64,000 nt of DNA. Source: Panaeolus papilionaceus (Eukaryota; Basidiomycota; Agaricomycetes; Agaricales). The stretch covers positions 496,001 through 560,000 of the forward strand of contig JADNRZ010000018.1 in the NCBI GenBank assembly GCA_015501605.1. The letters run 5' to 3'. Positions within the stretch are counted from its first letter, which is position 1. Each line of letters starts with the position of its first letter. The notes beneath the pieces were generated by a model. The model was given only the letters and a program-made list of their open reading frames with translations, did no database searches and was not told the origin of the DNA. Of this stretch, positions 1-11,775 are shown piece by piece. The position numbers and the translations under genes are program-made.

Positions 1-3000
1 GTTTGGTTGTATGCGGCGGCGTTTACGAGCAGAAGGCGCATCAGGAGCGGACGACCGTGGCGAGGGGAAGAGTAGCTCTTGAAGCAAGTTTGGCAAATAC
101 TTATATCTGTAAACGAAACATTGTGATGAATGTATAATCCAACCCAGAAAAGTGTGAAACGCATACCCGACACACAAGTCCCCATTTGCGCCCATTCCAA
201 ACACCATTGTACGCACATCCATGAGCTTATCTTCGTCATTGGAGGTCCTCAACCTCTTGTTGGGAGCATAGCACTCTTCTTCGTCTTCATCTTCTTCCTG
301 AATTTCGTGAATAACGTCAAGGACACTCGCGTTGGGCAGGCGGCGTGGCTGAACAGGCCATGCATCCCACTGTCCACGTCTGCGCTTGCGACCTGCGAGG
401 CGGGGCACAGAAGGTGCACACTGAGGTGATGACGAAGTCGCATTTTGTCCGAGAATACTAGCTCGTCGCTCGGCATACTCAGCCATGCGTTGAGAACGGT
501 TACGTCTCCCAAGGCCACTGGCTGTATGCCCTGTTCCTCGCTAAAAAGAATTGGGGTTAATCAACGTTCAAACTATGAAATCAGCGCAAAACTAACCTCA
601 ACAAACTCAACACCAATGATCTCAATGGCGCTACCATCGTGTCCAGTACCCCAACCAGCACTAACCAAACTACGACCATCGTCTTCAGCATCATCAATTC
701 TATCAACAGCCTCCAGCTCGTCATCGTCATCGTCATCCTCTTCGTCCTCACGCATAGTCTTGCCACTCTTCCCAAGAGGATTGAAGCACCTTTCACCATA
801 GCCACCGACAAACCGTCCAACAATCTCTTCCTTGACGACACCAGGACTGTCGGTATTGGCGCCCAAAACACCCAGCCCTCTCGCAAACACATTAGCAGCA
901 CCTGCACCCGCACATCTCAAAACGCGCACATCAATGCGAACATCAAGACCACGTGCACGTGCTCGTCGAGCACCAGACCAAGTGAGCCAACCACTGTGAA
1001 CAGCGCAGAGGAAGATGTCGGAATCATCGGTGTACACTCGTCGTGGCCTACGAGGGCGGGTATGCGATCTTGATGACTTGGTGAGATCGTTAAGGGAAGG
1101 TGGAGGGATGAGACCAGGACTGGGTTGTGCTCTGGTCTTTTTGCCTTTTGATTTGCGGGAGCGAGAAAGTGGAGGTGGGCGGGGTCGTGGATCGAAGCCT
1201 CCTCCTCCCCATAATCGAGGACGGTGAGGTTTTTCGGTAGGGATGAAGGTAGATGGAATGATAATAGTCGTCCTCGTCTCGATATCGAGCATGGGTTGCG
1301 GTTGAGGTTCATCAATAACAGGGTTTGGAAGAGTGGGTGGAACATGAATAGGCACTATGGGTGTCTCCTTCTCTTCGATCTTTTTAGGAGGGCTTGGAGC
1401 AGCAACAGGAGTACTGATTTCTTTTTCTTTCGGGACTGCAGGCTTATCAACACTCTCAGCCTCTTTCTTCTCCTCCTCCTCTTTACCCTCCTCTTCTACA
1501 ATCTCTCCCTCCTCTTTATTTTCTTCCCTCTCCTCTCTTTCCTTCCTCTCGCGCTCCTCCTGCTCTTTCCTCTCATTCTCCCTTCTCTCAATAGCCTTCT
1601 TCTCCCTTTCAACTTCCTCCCTCTCCCTCTTCTCTCTCTCCGCCTTAATCCTATTCAACTCCTCCTCCTGCCTCCTATCCCTCTCCTTCCTCTCCTCTCT
1701 CTCCTTCGCAGCAACCAATCCACCGCCCAAATCAAAGAAATAAGGGAACGGCAATCGGGGGTACACCCACGTCCCCAGCTCGAGTCTCACTTTAGCACGC
1801 TTAAAATCCTCCCGAAGCTCAGACCACTCATCATCCGCTTCATCTGCTCCAGGTCCAAACATACTATTCGAGCTCGAATAATTATACCCCGAAGCAGCAG
1901 CAATATCATCGTACGAATTATGCTGCGTGATGGGTTGTTCCAGTCCAGGCATCATCGAAGCAGAAGATGAACGATGAGCATCGGGTTGATCAGGAGCGTA
2001 GGGGTTCCCAGGTCCAGCAGCTGCAATAGCACCAGGAGGATACGGGCCACCGGGGGGATAAAATCCATCTTGACCCATATGAGGTGGCATCTGACTAGGA
2101 TGAGGATGACCAGGCATTCCCATTCCAGGATGTGCAAATCTGTCTTCCACAGGTCCAGAGTATCCAGCACCTTGGGGCTGAAGGTTATTCGCAAACCGTG
2201 CCATCATCTCTCTCTCCTTCGCGCGCAGGGGTTCCCAGCCAGGTGCAGCACCAGCAGGGGGCGAGTCGTTGGGGTTTGCGTTGTAGTTTTCAGAGGGCGC
2301 AGGACCACCTGTGGGTGGTTGTGAAGGGCGTTCGTACCATTCTGCACCAGTACCAGGGGGTGGTGGTGGTGGCCGCATACTTTCTCTCTCGCGTTCCCGT
2401 TGGTCGCGTTCACGTTCACGAGGCAACGAAGGATGCAATCCCGACCCAGGTCCAGAAACAACATCCATGAGGTCCTCCCTCTCCCTCTCGCGTTCTCTCT
2501 CCCGCTGCTCCCTCTCCCTCTGCATGATGTTCCTGTCGCGTTCACGAGGATGACCAGGTCCCATTTCCGTAAACTGTGGTGGGTAACCACTATATCTCAC
2601 ATGAGGCGGTGTTTCCGAATCGACCATCATCGCATCCGGTGGTGGTGGTCCACGTCCTCCAGGTCCAAACCCAGGAGGTGGTGGTGGCTGTTGCCCCGGT
2701 GGCCCTCCGCCACTCTTCAACGCAGCATTATAAAGATCACGTTCCCTGTTCCTGCTCATCTCCCTCTCCCTCTCCCGTTCTCTATACTCCCTCTCACCCA
2801 TCCTCTCTCTCTCACTACGACCCGGAACCTCCTCTTTCACAAGCACACTGCTCCTTCCGCTCTTCTCTTTCTTCTTAACATCCAAAAGCCCAGGTCCAAC
2901 AAGACTCCCAGCCCCAGGCGCAGGAGAATTCACCCTCGACTGCGACCTCGACACATTAACACTAACCTGCCCTCCAACACCACTCATAATCTGCACACCG

Positions 3001-6000
3001 CCTTGCCCCTGTGGTCCCGCCACCGATCCAGGCCCAACCACACCCGCCGACGAACCAGGCGGTGTCTGGCCCGGCACACCCATCGTCACAAACTGGGTCG
3101 AAAAGCGCGTTTGGAAATGTTCTTGTGGGGGGATCGAAGACGCATTAGGATTAGCGGAAGGTATGGAAGCAGCGGATGCACCTGGATTATTGGGATTAGG
3201 CGCGGGGGTGGCTGTTCCTCTTCGGTTGGTTGGTGTAGGAGCGCGTTCTCGGTCGCGTTGGGAGCCTGCAGATGCAGATAGAGCAGCAGGGGCAGAATTG
3301 GATGCACTCACGCCCCCGCTTGGTGCGTGAGGAGGCAATGATGAGGGTCTTGAGCCTGGTTCTTCTTTGCCAGCTGTGCCGGACCCAGAGGCACCACCAG
3401 AGCCATGAACATGCACGGCGTGTGTATGAGGATGAGCGTGATGAACGTGAGCATGGGGGTGAGCGTGTGGATGGGGATGAGCATGACTACTCGACGACGA
3501 TCCTCCAGAGTGCTGATGGATATGAGAATGAGAAGAGTGTTGATGCGAGTGAGGGTGCGTTCCGTGCTGGTGGGCATGAGGGTGGATGTGCGGGTGAGGA
3601 TGAGGGTGTTGATGTTGATGAGAGTGAGAGTGGGGATGAGAGTGTGAATGAGGATGGGTAGAATGACTATGTGGATGCGAGTGGTGAGGATGCGTGAACG
3701 GATGTGGGTCCGAAAGCTGGCCTGTACTCGACCTCTCTCGCGGGTCTCTCGGATCTCTAGCATCTCTATCCCTATCAGACCTATACCCACTCTCCTTGTC
3801 CCTCTGCCCAGCAGCAGCAGGTCCCGTCATCGAACCACCGGAATTAGACCGCCGATGCCCCACAGCTCTCTCCCTCTCTCTCTGCTCAGGGTGCTTCAAC
3901 AACACCAAATCACTCGCTCCGCCCACCATCCTCCTCTCCCTCTCCCTATCACCTACACCCAACGGTGCAACCCCAGGCCCAGGCAACATCGTCACATCCT
4001 TAACACCATCGCCAACAACACCAGGACCACCAGGACGAGGCACCAGCTCTCTCTCCCTCTCAAGGCTCCTCTCGCTCCTCCTCGGTCTACCACCCAACAT
4101 CCCCATATGATCCCCCTCATTCGAAGAAGACGGAATCCTACGTTGCTGTTGCTGCTGCTGCCTCCCCCTCTCCCTCATCTTTTCAAACTCAATTTCCCGC
4201 TCCCTTTCTCTCTCTCTCTGCATTCGATTGGACATGGGGGGCGAATGAGGAGGCGTGACACCTGGTACAGTTGGTCCAGTAGGGTTAAGTATCCTCGCTC
4301 GCCTCTCAGCCTCGCGTTCTCGTTGTTCGCGTTCCCTCTCGCGTTCGCGGAGCTCTTCGTCGCGCATGCTACCGCTCTCCCTACGTGGCTGGACACCTGA
4401 AGACGAAGGTGGGGGTAGTTGGGACTGTGATGGACCTTGAGGTGGAGCTTGAGATGCACTCATTGCGCGAGACATAAGTGGGGATTGTGATGGCATGGGC
4501 TGAGTGAGAAGCGGGGACTGCTTGTCGTCTATATAAAAAAAGAAACGGTTAGTCACGAACCGATATTAAGAATTAGATTCAATAGAAGTAATATGAAGTT
4601 CAAAGCTCGGAAGGAAAGGAGAAGATGAAAAACAGAAAAAGAAATAAGGAGGAAGAGTCAAAAGTGTCACGACTTGCTTGACGAAGATGCTGTGTATGTG
4701 CATGTTCGCCTCGACGAAAACGGAATATAAAATCCGGATGAAATAAACCAGAAATGAGAGGAAAAAATGAAACAAGGGTTGAAAATGCGAAAATGACAGC
4801 TCAAATGAGATGAAATGCAGGGCACAAAATATGATTTTTCCTCCGAAAGTTGAAAGTTGGGGCGGCGACGTCCGTGCATCATCATGCATATGGGTTTACG
4901 CCAAATTCGGAAGGAGGAATGCTCAAGATGCAAATAATGTAGAAAACGATGGGAAACATAAAAAAGAGAGAAAAGGATAAAAAATAAGAGGGAATAAGAG
5001 GTCGAAAAAAAGTCCAAAAAGAAAATAAAAATAGACAAATAGACCCACCAGCAATAGACACACCACCAGGACCAACAAGCCTTTCTCTGTCCCTAGGATC
5101 ACGCATAACAACATCCCTTTCTCTGTCTCTCATCATAATATCCCTCTCCCTCTCCCTCATATCTCTCTCCCAAACAGCAGGACCAGGTGGAGGCCCAGCC
5201 GACGGCGGCCCACCTATCCTACCACCCAACATAATCTCCCTATCCCTCTCTCGCAAATCCCTGTCCCTGTCCCTCATATCCCGGTCTCTCAACTCTCTCT
5301 CCCTTATCTCCCGCTCTCTCATCTCCCTCTCCCGCTCGCGTTCTCTGAGCCTAAAACTATCCCTTTCATCCCTGTCTCTGGAAGACGCAGGACCAGACGG
5401 CGGCACCCCTCCCGACAAAGGTGGTGGAGCACCAGCATACTCTCGGGACGCAACACGGTCTCGCGGGCCCATGCCCATCTCCCGTGGGTCCCGCGGGTCG
5501 CGCGCATCCCTCGAAGGCGGCATATCCCTAGGATCCCTCATATCTCTCGGAGGCATATCCCTAGGATCCCTAGGCGGCATATCTCTCGGGTCTCTAGGTG
5601 GCATATCCCTGGGGTCTCTAGGATCCCTCCCAGGCGGTGGGGGTATATCCCTCATATCTCTCGGATCTCTCCCAGACGGACCACCCATCCTCGACACCTC
5701 TCGAGGATCCCGAGGGTCAACAATCCTCCGCCCATAATACTCTCGTTCCCTCTCCCGCTCCCTTTCTCGTTCTCTCTCCCTCTCCCTCTCTCGTTCACGT
5801 TCACGAATATGCATATCTCGCTCTCGCTCCCGTTCCCTCTCATACCTATCCCTCTCTCTCTCCCTCTCGCGCTCCCACTCATCCCTCTCCCTCATACTCT
5901 CCCTCTCCCTATCCCGTTCATGCCAATCCATACCTCTATTCTGATTCAACACTCCACCACCGTTATTACTACTCGTATTCAAATTCGCGTTATTAGCACT

Positions 6001-7653
6001 CGAAGCAGCACCACTGCCCGTAGTCGAATTCAACGTCGTTGTCGTCGCAGAATGATGTGCCGTCGTCGTAACTGCAGAGTGGTTGTTGGATCCTGTCCCA
6101 GAGTGGATCAACCCACTTCCCACGATCATGTCACGTTCACGATCACGAGGGGGCGCGTAACGCTCGGCGTGACGATCTCCTGAAATTCCCGGTCCGGGAA
6201 CCCCGCTACCCCCTCCTCCAGGTCCAGCCCCAGGTCCGGCGAGGTGGGATGCGGAAGGGTTAGGTGTAGAATGAGATGAACTTGATGTTGGTAGAACCAC
6301 GATAGTAGGAGAAAGGACATGTGCAAGGCTCGCTGGTGAACTTGAAAGTTTAGTTTGAATATTTGGTAGTCCACCTGTTCCTCCTCCTCCTGGAGCACTC
6401 GTCCCAGATAACCCCGCAGAGGATGAAGAAGGTAATCCACCAGATCCTGAACCATGTCTCGTAGGATGAACGGGGGAGGTGTTGGCAGACTGTGAATATC
6501 CTCTCTCACCACCCAACCCACCACCACTCCTCTCTCCAACCCCCCTCTCCCCTAGCAAACTTCTATCACCCAACCCATACCCTCCACCATGCACCCCAGG
6601 TGCTGAACTCGACCTCACAGGGCCACCATACCCGCTTCCAATAGGAGTCGGCGGCACCCCTGGCCCAGTACCCCACGAAGGATGCTGCGTGGTATTACTC
6701 GCCCGTTCCGCATTCACATGCGCAGGCGACGCACTCGTCCGACCAGAATTCGAAGTCGTATTAGGCAGAGCCGGAAGCGGAGGGACAGAAATCTGACTTT
6801 GACCTTGTCCCATCCCACCTTGACTCTGACTCTGACTTTGTGTGTGGCTTTGACTCTGGCTTTGACTCTGGTTCTGAGCAGAATGCGACGAAAGTTGTGA
6901 ACCCTGAATCTGACTCTGCAATGCAGAGCCTCTAGGTGACGAGCCCGCCATCGCCGAGGACAAAGTCGGCGGTGCCTGAGCATGCGAGTGCGGGTGCGTG
7001 CTAGACGACGGAGGCACACTCTGCGAATGGTGCGAGTGCGCATCACGGGGGTGGTCGTACCGCCCAGCAGGGACATGATACCCCACAGACGGGGACGTGC
7101 TCACAGCTCTGTCCCTCTCCCTACCCTCCCTCACATCCCTCCCCTCCCCACCTCTGCCTATTTCCCTCCCACCCATGTCCCTCTGCGAACTCATAGAGCC
7201 TCCCCTGGAACGGACCCCACCGAACCCTGAGCTCGCGGGTGCACTAGGCGGGGGTAAAGACCGAGGAGGTGGTGGCGACCTCGCGCCGCCTGCATTCTGT
7301 GCTAGAGAGCCGCGCGGGGCAGTCGGAGGCGGTGGGGGCTGAAGTCCACCGCGAGCCCAGCTGTTGGGGCTAGAAGGCTGATGAGGTGCGTATGCACCCG
7401 GACCCTGAGGATGTTGGTCCCTCTCCCTTTCTCGTTCCCGTTCCCTCTCCCTGTCTCGCTGTTGATGACTAGACGCAAGATGAGGAGAATGCTGTTGTTG
7501 AGCTGAAGTTTGGGGGTTGGTGTTGATGTTATTTTGTGCCTGCGATGCTGATGCTGATGAAGACTGAGGGGGGCCTGACTGTTGAGATGCAGTACCACCT
7601 GATCGCCTTCTGTCGTCAGAGGGTGAGTCTTGTAAGAGCGCAGCTACGTTCAT
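1..7653 (-). CDS. RXT3: RXT3-like subunit of the Rpd3L histone deacetylase complex (3' end outside window)
   Basis: Probable homologue of yeast Rxt3, a subunit of the large Rpd3 histone deacetylase complex that represses transcription in the nucleus. Exons on the minus strand are 7653-5049, 4528-597, 540-167 and 106-1, in phase, giving 2339 residues before the window edge. The recognisable Rxt3 region is C-terminal, from about residue 2030: YTDDSDIFLCAVHSG, then GRFVGGYGERC, then GWGTGHDGSAIEI, continuing across the last introns into a YKYLPNLLQELLFPSP stretch. A segment with LGTWVYPRLPFPYFFDL precedes it. The rest is low complexity: Arg-Glu repeats, tandem D-P-R-D-M repeats (about residues 640-735), a His-rich tract (about 1140-1240), and an acidic KE coiled-coil-like stretch. 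Chosen start MNVAALLQDSP is the first in-frame ATG. Yeast Rxt3 is several times shorter. Function is inferred from the C-terminal domain only. Confidence 0.8.
4529..5048 (-). other. Unusually long (520 nt) intron of the RXT3-like gene
   Basis: Donor GTGGGT and acceptor TATATAG with a good branch sequence (GACTAAC) about 25 nt upstream join the two large exons in phase (one base carried over, giving Asp). Other introns in the window are mostly 50-70 nt. The intron is pyrimidine-rich on the coding strand and holds only short meaningless frames. I could not find an extra exon inside it, but one cannot be excluded. Confidence 0.65.
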
Positions 7654-7780
7654 TGTGCTGCTGGGCTGTTATGATCGCGAGCAGAGTGTGCGTGGCGTGA
7701 CAATCAAAGAAAGGGTTGAAAGCAAGCAAGGCAAGCGCGAGAATGAAAGAGAGGAGGAGAAAGAGAGCTATGACAGGACA

Positions 7781-7812
7781 ATGATGATGCTGATGATGAT
7801 GATGATGATGAT
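7781..7812 (+). repeat. (ATG)n triplet microsatellite with one interruption
   Basis: Run of ATG triplets interrupted once by CTG, located about 130-160 bp upstream of the RXT3 start codon, probably in its 5' leader or promoter. Confidence 0.85.
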
Positions 7813-8085
7813 AGTTTGTTCAATTTCGTTTTCGTTCAATTATTGTTGTTGACCTGTTCCTCCCTATCAAATTCCAAAAGGAAGAAAAAAAGGAAGAGGA
7901 ATGAGAAAAAAGGCGTTGATGAAACGGAGAAGAGAGAGCAGCTCACCGTGGCTACAACGTGGTTTGGTCCAAAGTCAAAAATTCTGTCCGAAAACACAAT
8001 ACAATATAATAATCGTGTATCGTGGGGCTAATGCGCACAGATTCACAGGCACTATTCAACTCAACGTTCAACCACTCTTTCCTAC

Positions 8086-8102
8086 TCGTCGTCGTCGTCG
8101 TC
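8086..8102 (+). repeat. (GTC)n triplet microsatellite
   Basis: Five to six GTC triplets in the RXT3 upstream region, immediately followed by an imperfect inverted repeat of AACGTTG and CAACGT. Confidence 0.75.
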
Positions 8103-9375
8103 AACGTTGTGCAACGTCAAAAGCAAAATAAAAAAAAGTATTTAATTCTCATAAGCCCATTGAACCCTACCCCCAAGGCCCAAGTTAAACACAACCCAAC
8201 TCAACCACAATTTTATTTACAAATTGACACAAAATATCGACGATCACCAGATCCTTATCGAGATCCAGTCCAGTCACCTTCGAACAGCACCCGAAATGAT
8301 TCTCACGATCCCTGAGAGAAGATCAAAAGCCTGCACACTCGAGCCAAGTATTCAAAAAGGGGTTCATGCCTATTTCTGTTCCTTTTCTTCCGTTTTTTCA
8401 ATTGTGGATAATTGAATTGTGAACGTCTGAGGAGAGGAGAGGTGAAAGGGAAGTGAAGTGAAAGTGGGTTCTAACAGGATCAACCACGAATGAACGAAAG
8501 AATGATAATGATTATCTCAATCAACATTCACGACAGAAGGGAAGGAAGGTCAAATCGAACAGGGATTCAGAACTTCCAATTCTCTACATACGCTTCTGAT
8601 CTTCGAAAACACGCCTCCGTAGTACATAAATAACCGTCTACTTATGTACTTATTGACATATCAGTGTACAATGTCCATACAGTCAATATAAGTAAATACG
8701 TCTGCTACACGTCCACCCATCCACCCACACCAGCAAGCACAGGGTCTGACTGAATAATTGAATACGCCGATGGAGCACTTGCCACCCGGTGACACAACGG
8801 TGACATTTACATCCCAAGGCACTACGTACAACCACCTGACAACGCCTCGTTGTTGTCTATTTTCAGTTTAGCTCCTTAAAGCTTTGGATGAGGTGGAGAG
8901 GTGGATAGCTTATTCGGAAATGAGTGATCAGATAGGTGTCAACACTCAAGTGTCAATGAGTATGAATGAACAACTCAAATGAAAGGAAAGAGAGGGGGAG
9001 AGGGAGGGAGTGTAATGCGGGCTGTCTAATATCTATCATAAGTAAGTGAGCAAAGTCTAACTAGTCTACTCCAGTGTCTAAATGAAAGCATGCCGGTCAA
9101 CGATGATCAAAGCTAAGCTAAACTGCTTGAAACCCTCGTCTTGCGGCTAAACTAAACTCAATCAGAGGCATGTTATCATCATATCATATCAATATAAGCA
9201 ACCTCGCAAAGCGATAATGATCACCACATCTCCATTGTGTCACCGACGAACGTATACTTACACATACTTATAGAGGCAATATGGGCGTCCTAGTATGTCC
9301 CTGCAAGGCTGCACTGTTCATCCAGATCCATTAGCGGTGCTTTAACACGAATAACAATTGCTATTACACTTCAAC

Positions 9376-11540
9376 TCAATGACCCCTCACAACTCCCTCC
9401 ACAACCCTCCCAGCCTCAAACACCATCTCATCACTCCCCCACTGTCCAACAATACTAACACCCACAGGCCACCCATCACCATCTTCACCCGTCTGGTTTA
9501 TCTCCCCGTTCATTTGTCCTACACCGAGACCCATAGGCACACTCATCGCCGGCAACCCCGCCAAACTCGCAGGGACAGTCAGGACATCCTGGACATAACT
9601 ATCCAAGTCATCCGACTCTTTGCTCCCTGTGAGTGGGGGCGCGGTGCGGATTGAGGAGAGGTGCATTAGGATGTCGATATCGGGCGAAGGTGTTTCTATA
9701 GAGGTTGGAGGCGCAGAGGACGATGCGGAGGAGGGGCATTCAAACCCATGATACAAATCCTTCATCCCAAACACCCTCCCGAAATCGTTTTTCACGAGTT
9801 GTCGGACTCGTTGAGCTTGGAGGAAATAATTGTCGAATGCTCTAAGAAACAGAAAACACACGAAGTAAAGTCAGCATCCCACTCATGTTAGCCAGGCATC
9901 ATCAGGGCACTCGAAAATGCGTCAAAACGCGTCTCATCCAACACCAACACCAAGCGAAATATTAAGATGTACTTACCCAGCACTCAAAGCATAACACCCC
10001 AACAACACCCTCTTCTGCACCTCGCCCCCAAAGCCCTTTGTTCTCGAATACGCGTACACATCAGCTGCCGTCCTCCCCTTTACCATCTCATCAAGCCCCA
10101 AAGGCGGCGGCGGCACTCTTACACCATAACGCACCCCGTCGTATCTCGCAAGATTACTCGACGCCTCAGCACTCGCTAACACATAGTACGCGCTGAGTGC
10201 GTAGGGTGTCGAGGGGAGTGAGACAGGAACAATCTCCACTTCCACCCTTTCCCCCAGTCCTGATGTGGTTGTGGCTTTGGATGAAGTGAGCTTTTGCAAC
10301 AACCCCCTTAACTGACTCGATAACCGAGGCGACACCTCACGGGGGAAATACTCCACAGGAACCCCAATCCTCAGTTTGCGTTTTCCGCTCTTGATATCTT
10401 CGATGCGGGATTGGGTTTGTGAGTGTGCGAGGGTGCGGATTTCGGGGAGGGCAGCGGTAGGGTCGCGCGGGTCGTAAGCGTTGAGGACGTCTATATTTGA
10501 GTGATTTTCGAGGAAGGTAAGAGGGGAAGAAAGGCGGAAAGTTATAGACTACACCCGTACCTCCGACTTTTTGTATCGAATCCACATCCCTACCCAAGAT
10601 CCCCACACAATCGAGGCTATCCGCGTAGCTTACAACTCCAAAGCGCGAAAAGAGACCATAGGAGGGTTTGTACCCCACTACACCACAATATGAAGCAGGT
10701 AGACGAATAGAGCCGCCTGTGTCTGTTCCGAGCGCACTACCAACATCATATTCATTCAGCCATCCCCTACTTCAATGACAGGGAAAGGGAAGACATACAC
10801 ATCACACATCCCAGCTGCAACAGCAGCAGCAGAACCACCCGAACTACCACCCGCTGATCTCTTTTCTCCTCGAACGTTTGTTTCTCCGTCTCCATCTTGG
10901 AGGTTGTAAGGATTGACAACGGCCCCGTGTATGGAATGTGTATTCATCGACCCCATCCCGAATTCGTCGCAGTTGGTTTTGCCGATTATGTCTGCGCCGG
11001 CTGTGCGGAGGAGGGATACGACGGTGGCGTCGAATGGGGAGGTGTAGTCTGAATGAATCAACGAAATAATGAAATCAAGGTCAATACTTCGACGTAGCGA
11101 ATGAGATGAGACACTCAACTGGCTAAGATACCACTTGAACATGTAGTTGGTAAATCTGAAGTTGCAATGTTATCCTTAATTCCTACTGTGAGTCCTCTTA
11201 AAGGCTCTTCAGCTTTCTTTTTAGCGTGACTTTTGTGGGGAGGAGATACAGCGACGAAGGCGTTAACAAGCGTGTTTTTAGCAGCGATAGTGCGCCTGTG
11301 TGTGCATTTGGAGGAAGCGAGTGTGGGGTAGTCTATTGGTTCGGTGGTGTGCAGTGTGGTGGATGTACCAGACGAAGATGATGAAGAGGAAGAAGAAAAG
11401 GGTTGGCAGAGCACATTCCGAGTTGTTGTTGCCGTTGTGAATTTATTAGGCCCTTTCGCGTATCGCGTCGTCCTACATGATATTCCACGCATCTTAACAA
11501 AGTCTCTAGCTCCTTCACGCAATGCAAGAAACGAGGACAA
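9376..11540 (-). CDS. gatA: Mitochondrial glutamyl-tRNA(Gln) amidotransferase subunit A (GatA/Her2)
   Basis: Amidase subunit of the mitochondrial GatAB(F) complex. It releases ammonia from glutamine to convert Glu-tRNA(Gln) to Gln-tRNA(Gln). Exons are 11540-11120, 11048-10799, 10736-10561, 10490-9977 and 9841-9376, giving 608 residues. The Ser-cisSer-Lys amidase triad is visible: Lys in [10 protein letters not shown], the cis-Ser in [16 protein letters not shown] and the nucleophile Ser in [12 protein letters not shown]. Family landmarks [29 protein letters not shown] and [23 protein letters not shown] are formed only across the proposed splice junctions, which supports the model. The N-terminus is basic and Ser/Thr-rich, as expected for mitochondrial import; an internal Met at residue 17 is an alternative start. 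It is divergent from MAK11 with 235 bp between start codons. Confidence 0.93.
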
Positions 11541-11775
11541 GAACCCAACAACCAGAGTCTCGAGAATCAGTCTAAGTGGAAGGACAAGTCCGGACCGACG
11601 CGACTTTGACTGACCTCATTGACAGGTTGCTTGCCATCACCGATCAAGCCAAACATTATAGATTTTTTGCACCGTCTATTTCTGGATCTTTCATCCATTT
11701 CAATTCATTTCATCCACTTCCCATCCCATCCTCTACGCTCCTTTACAAGAGCGATTATCATCCTTAACCACTAAA

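Larger units (their letters stand above)
7654..9375. other. Intergenic region: RXT3-like promoter/5' leader and gatA 3' flank
   Basis: About 1.7 kb with no supportable gene. Near the RXT3 start it carries simple repeats of ATG and GTC triplets; the middle is AT-rich with many short frames that match no family. A long 5' leader for RXT3 and the gatA 3' untranslated region are the likely contents. I see no transposon ends or long repeats. Confidence 0.6.

Noticed and set aside
1224..4400. Long plus-strand open frames (for example 1224-1970, 2400-3281, 3648-4400) opposite RXT3
   Set aside because: They are antisense by-products of the Arg-Glu, His and Ser repeats; compositions are Leu/Ser/Arg-biased and match no family.
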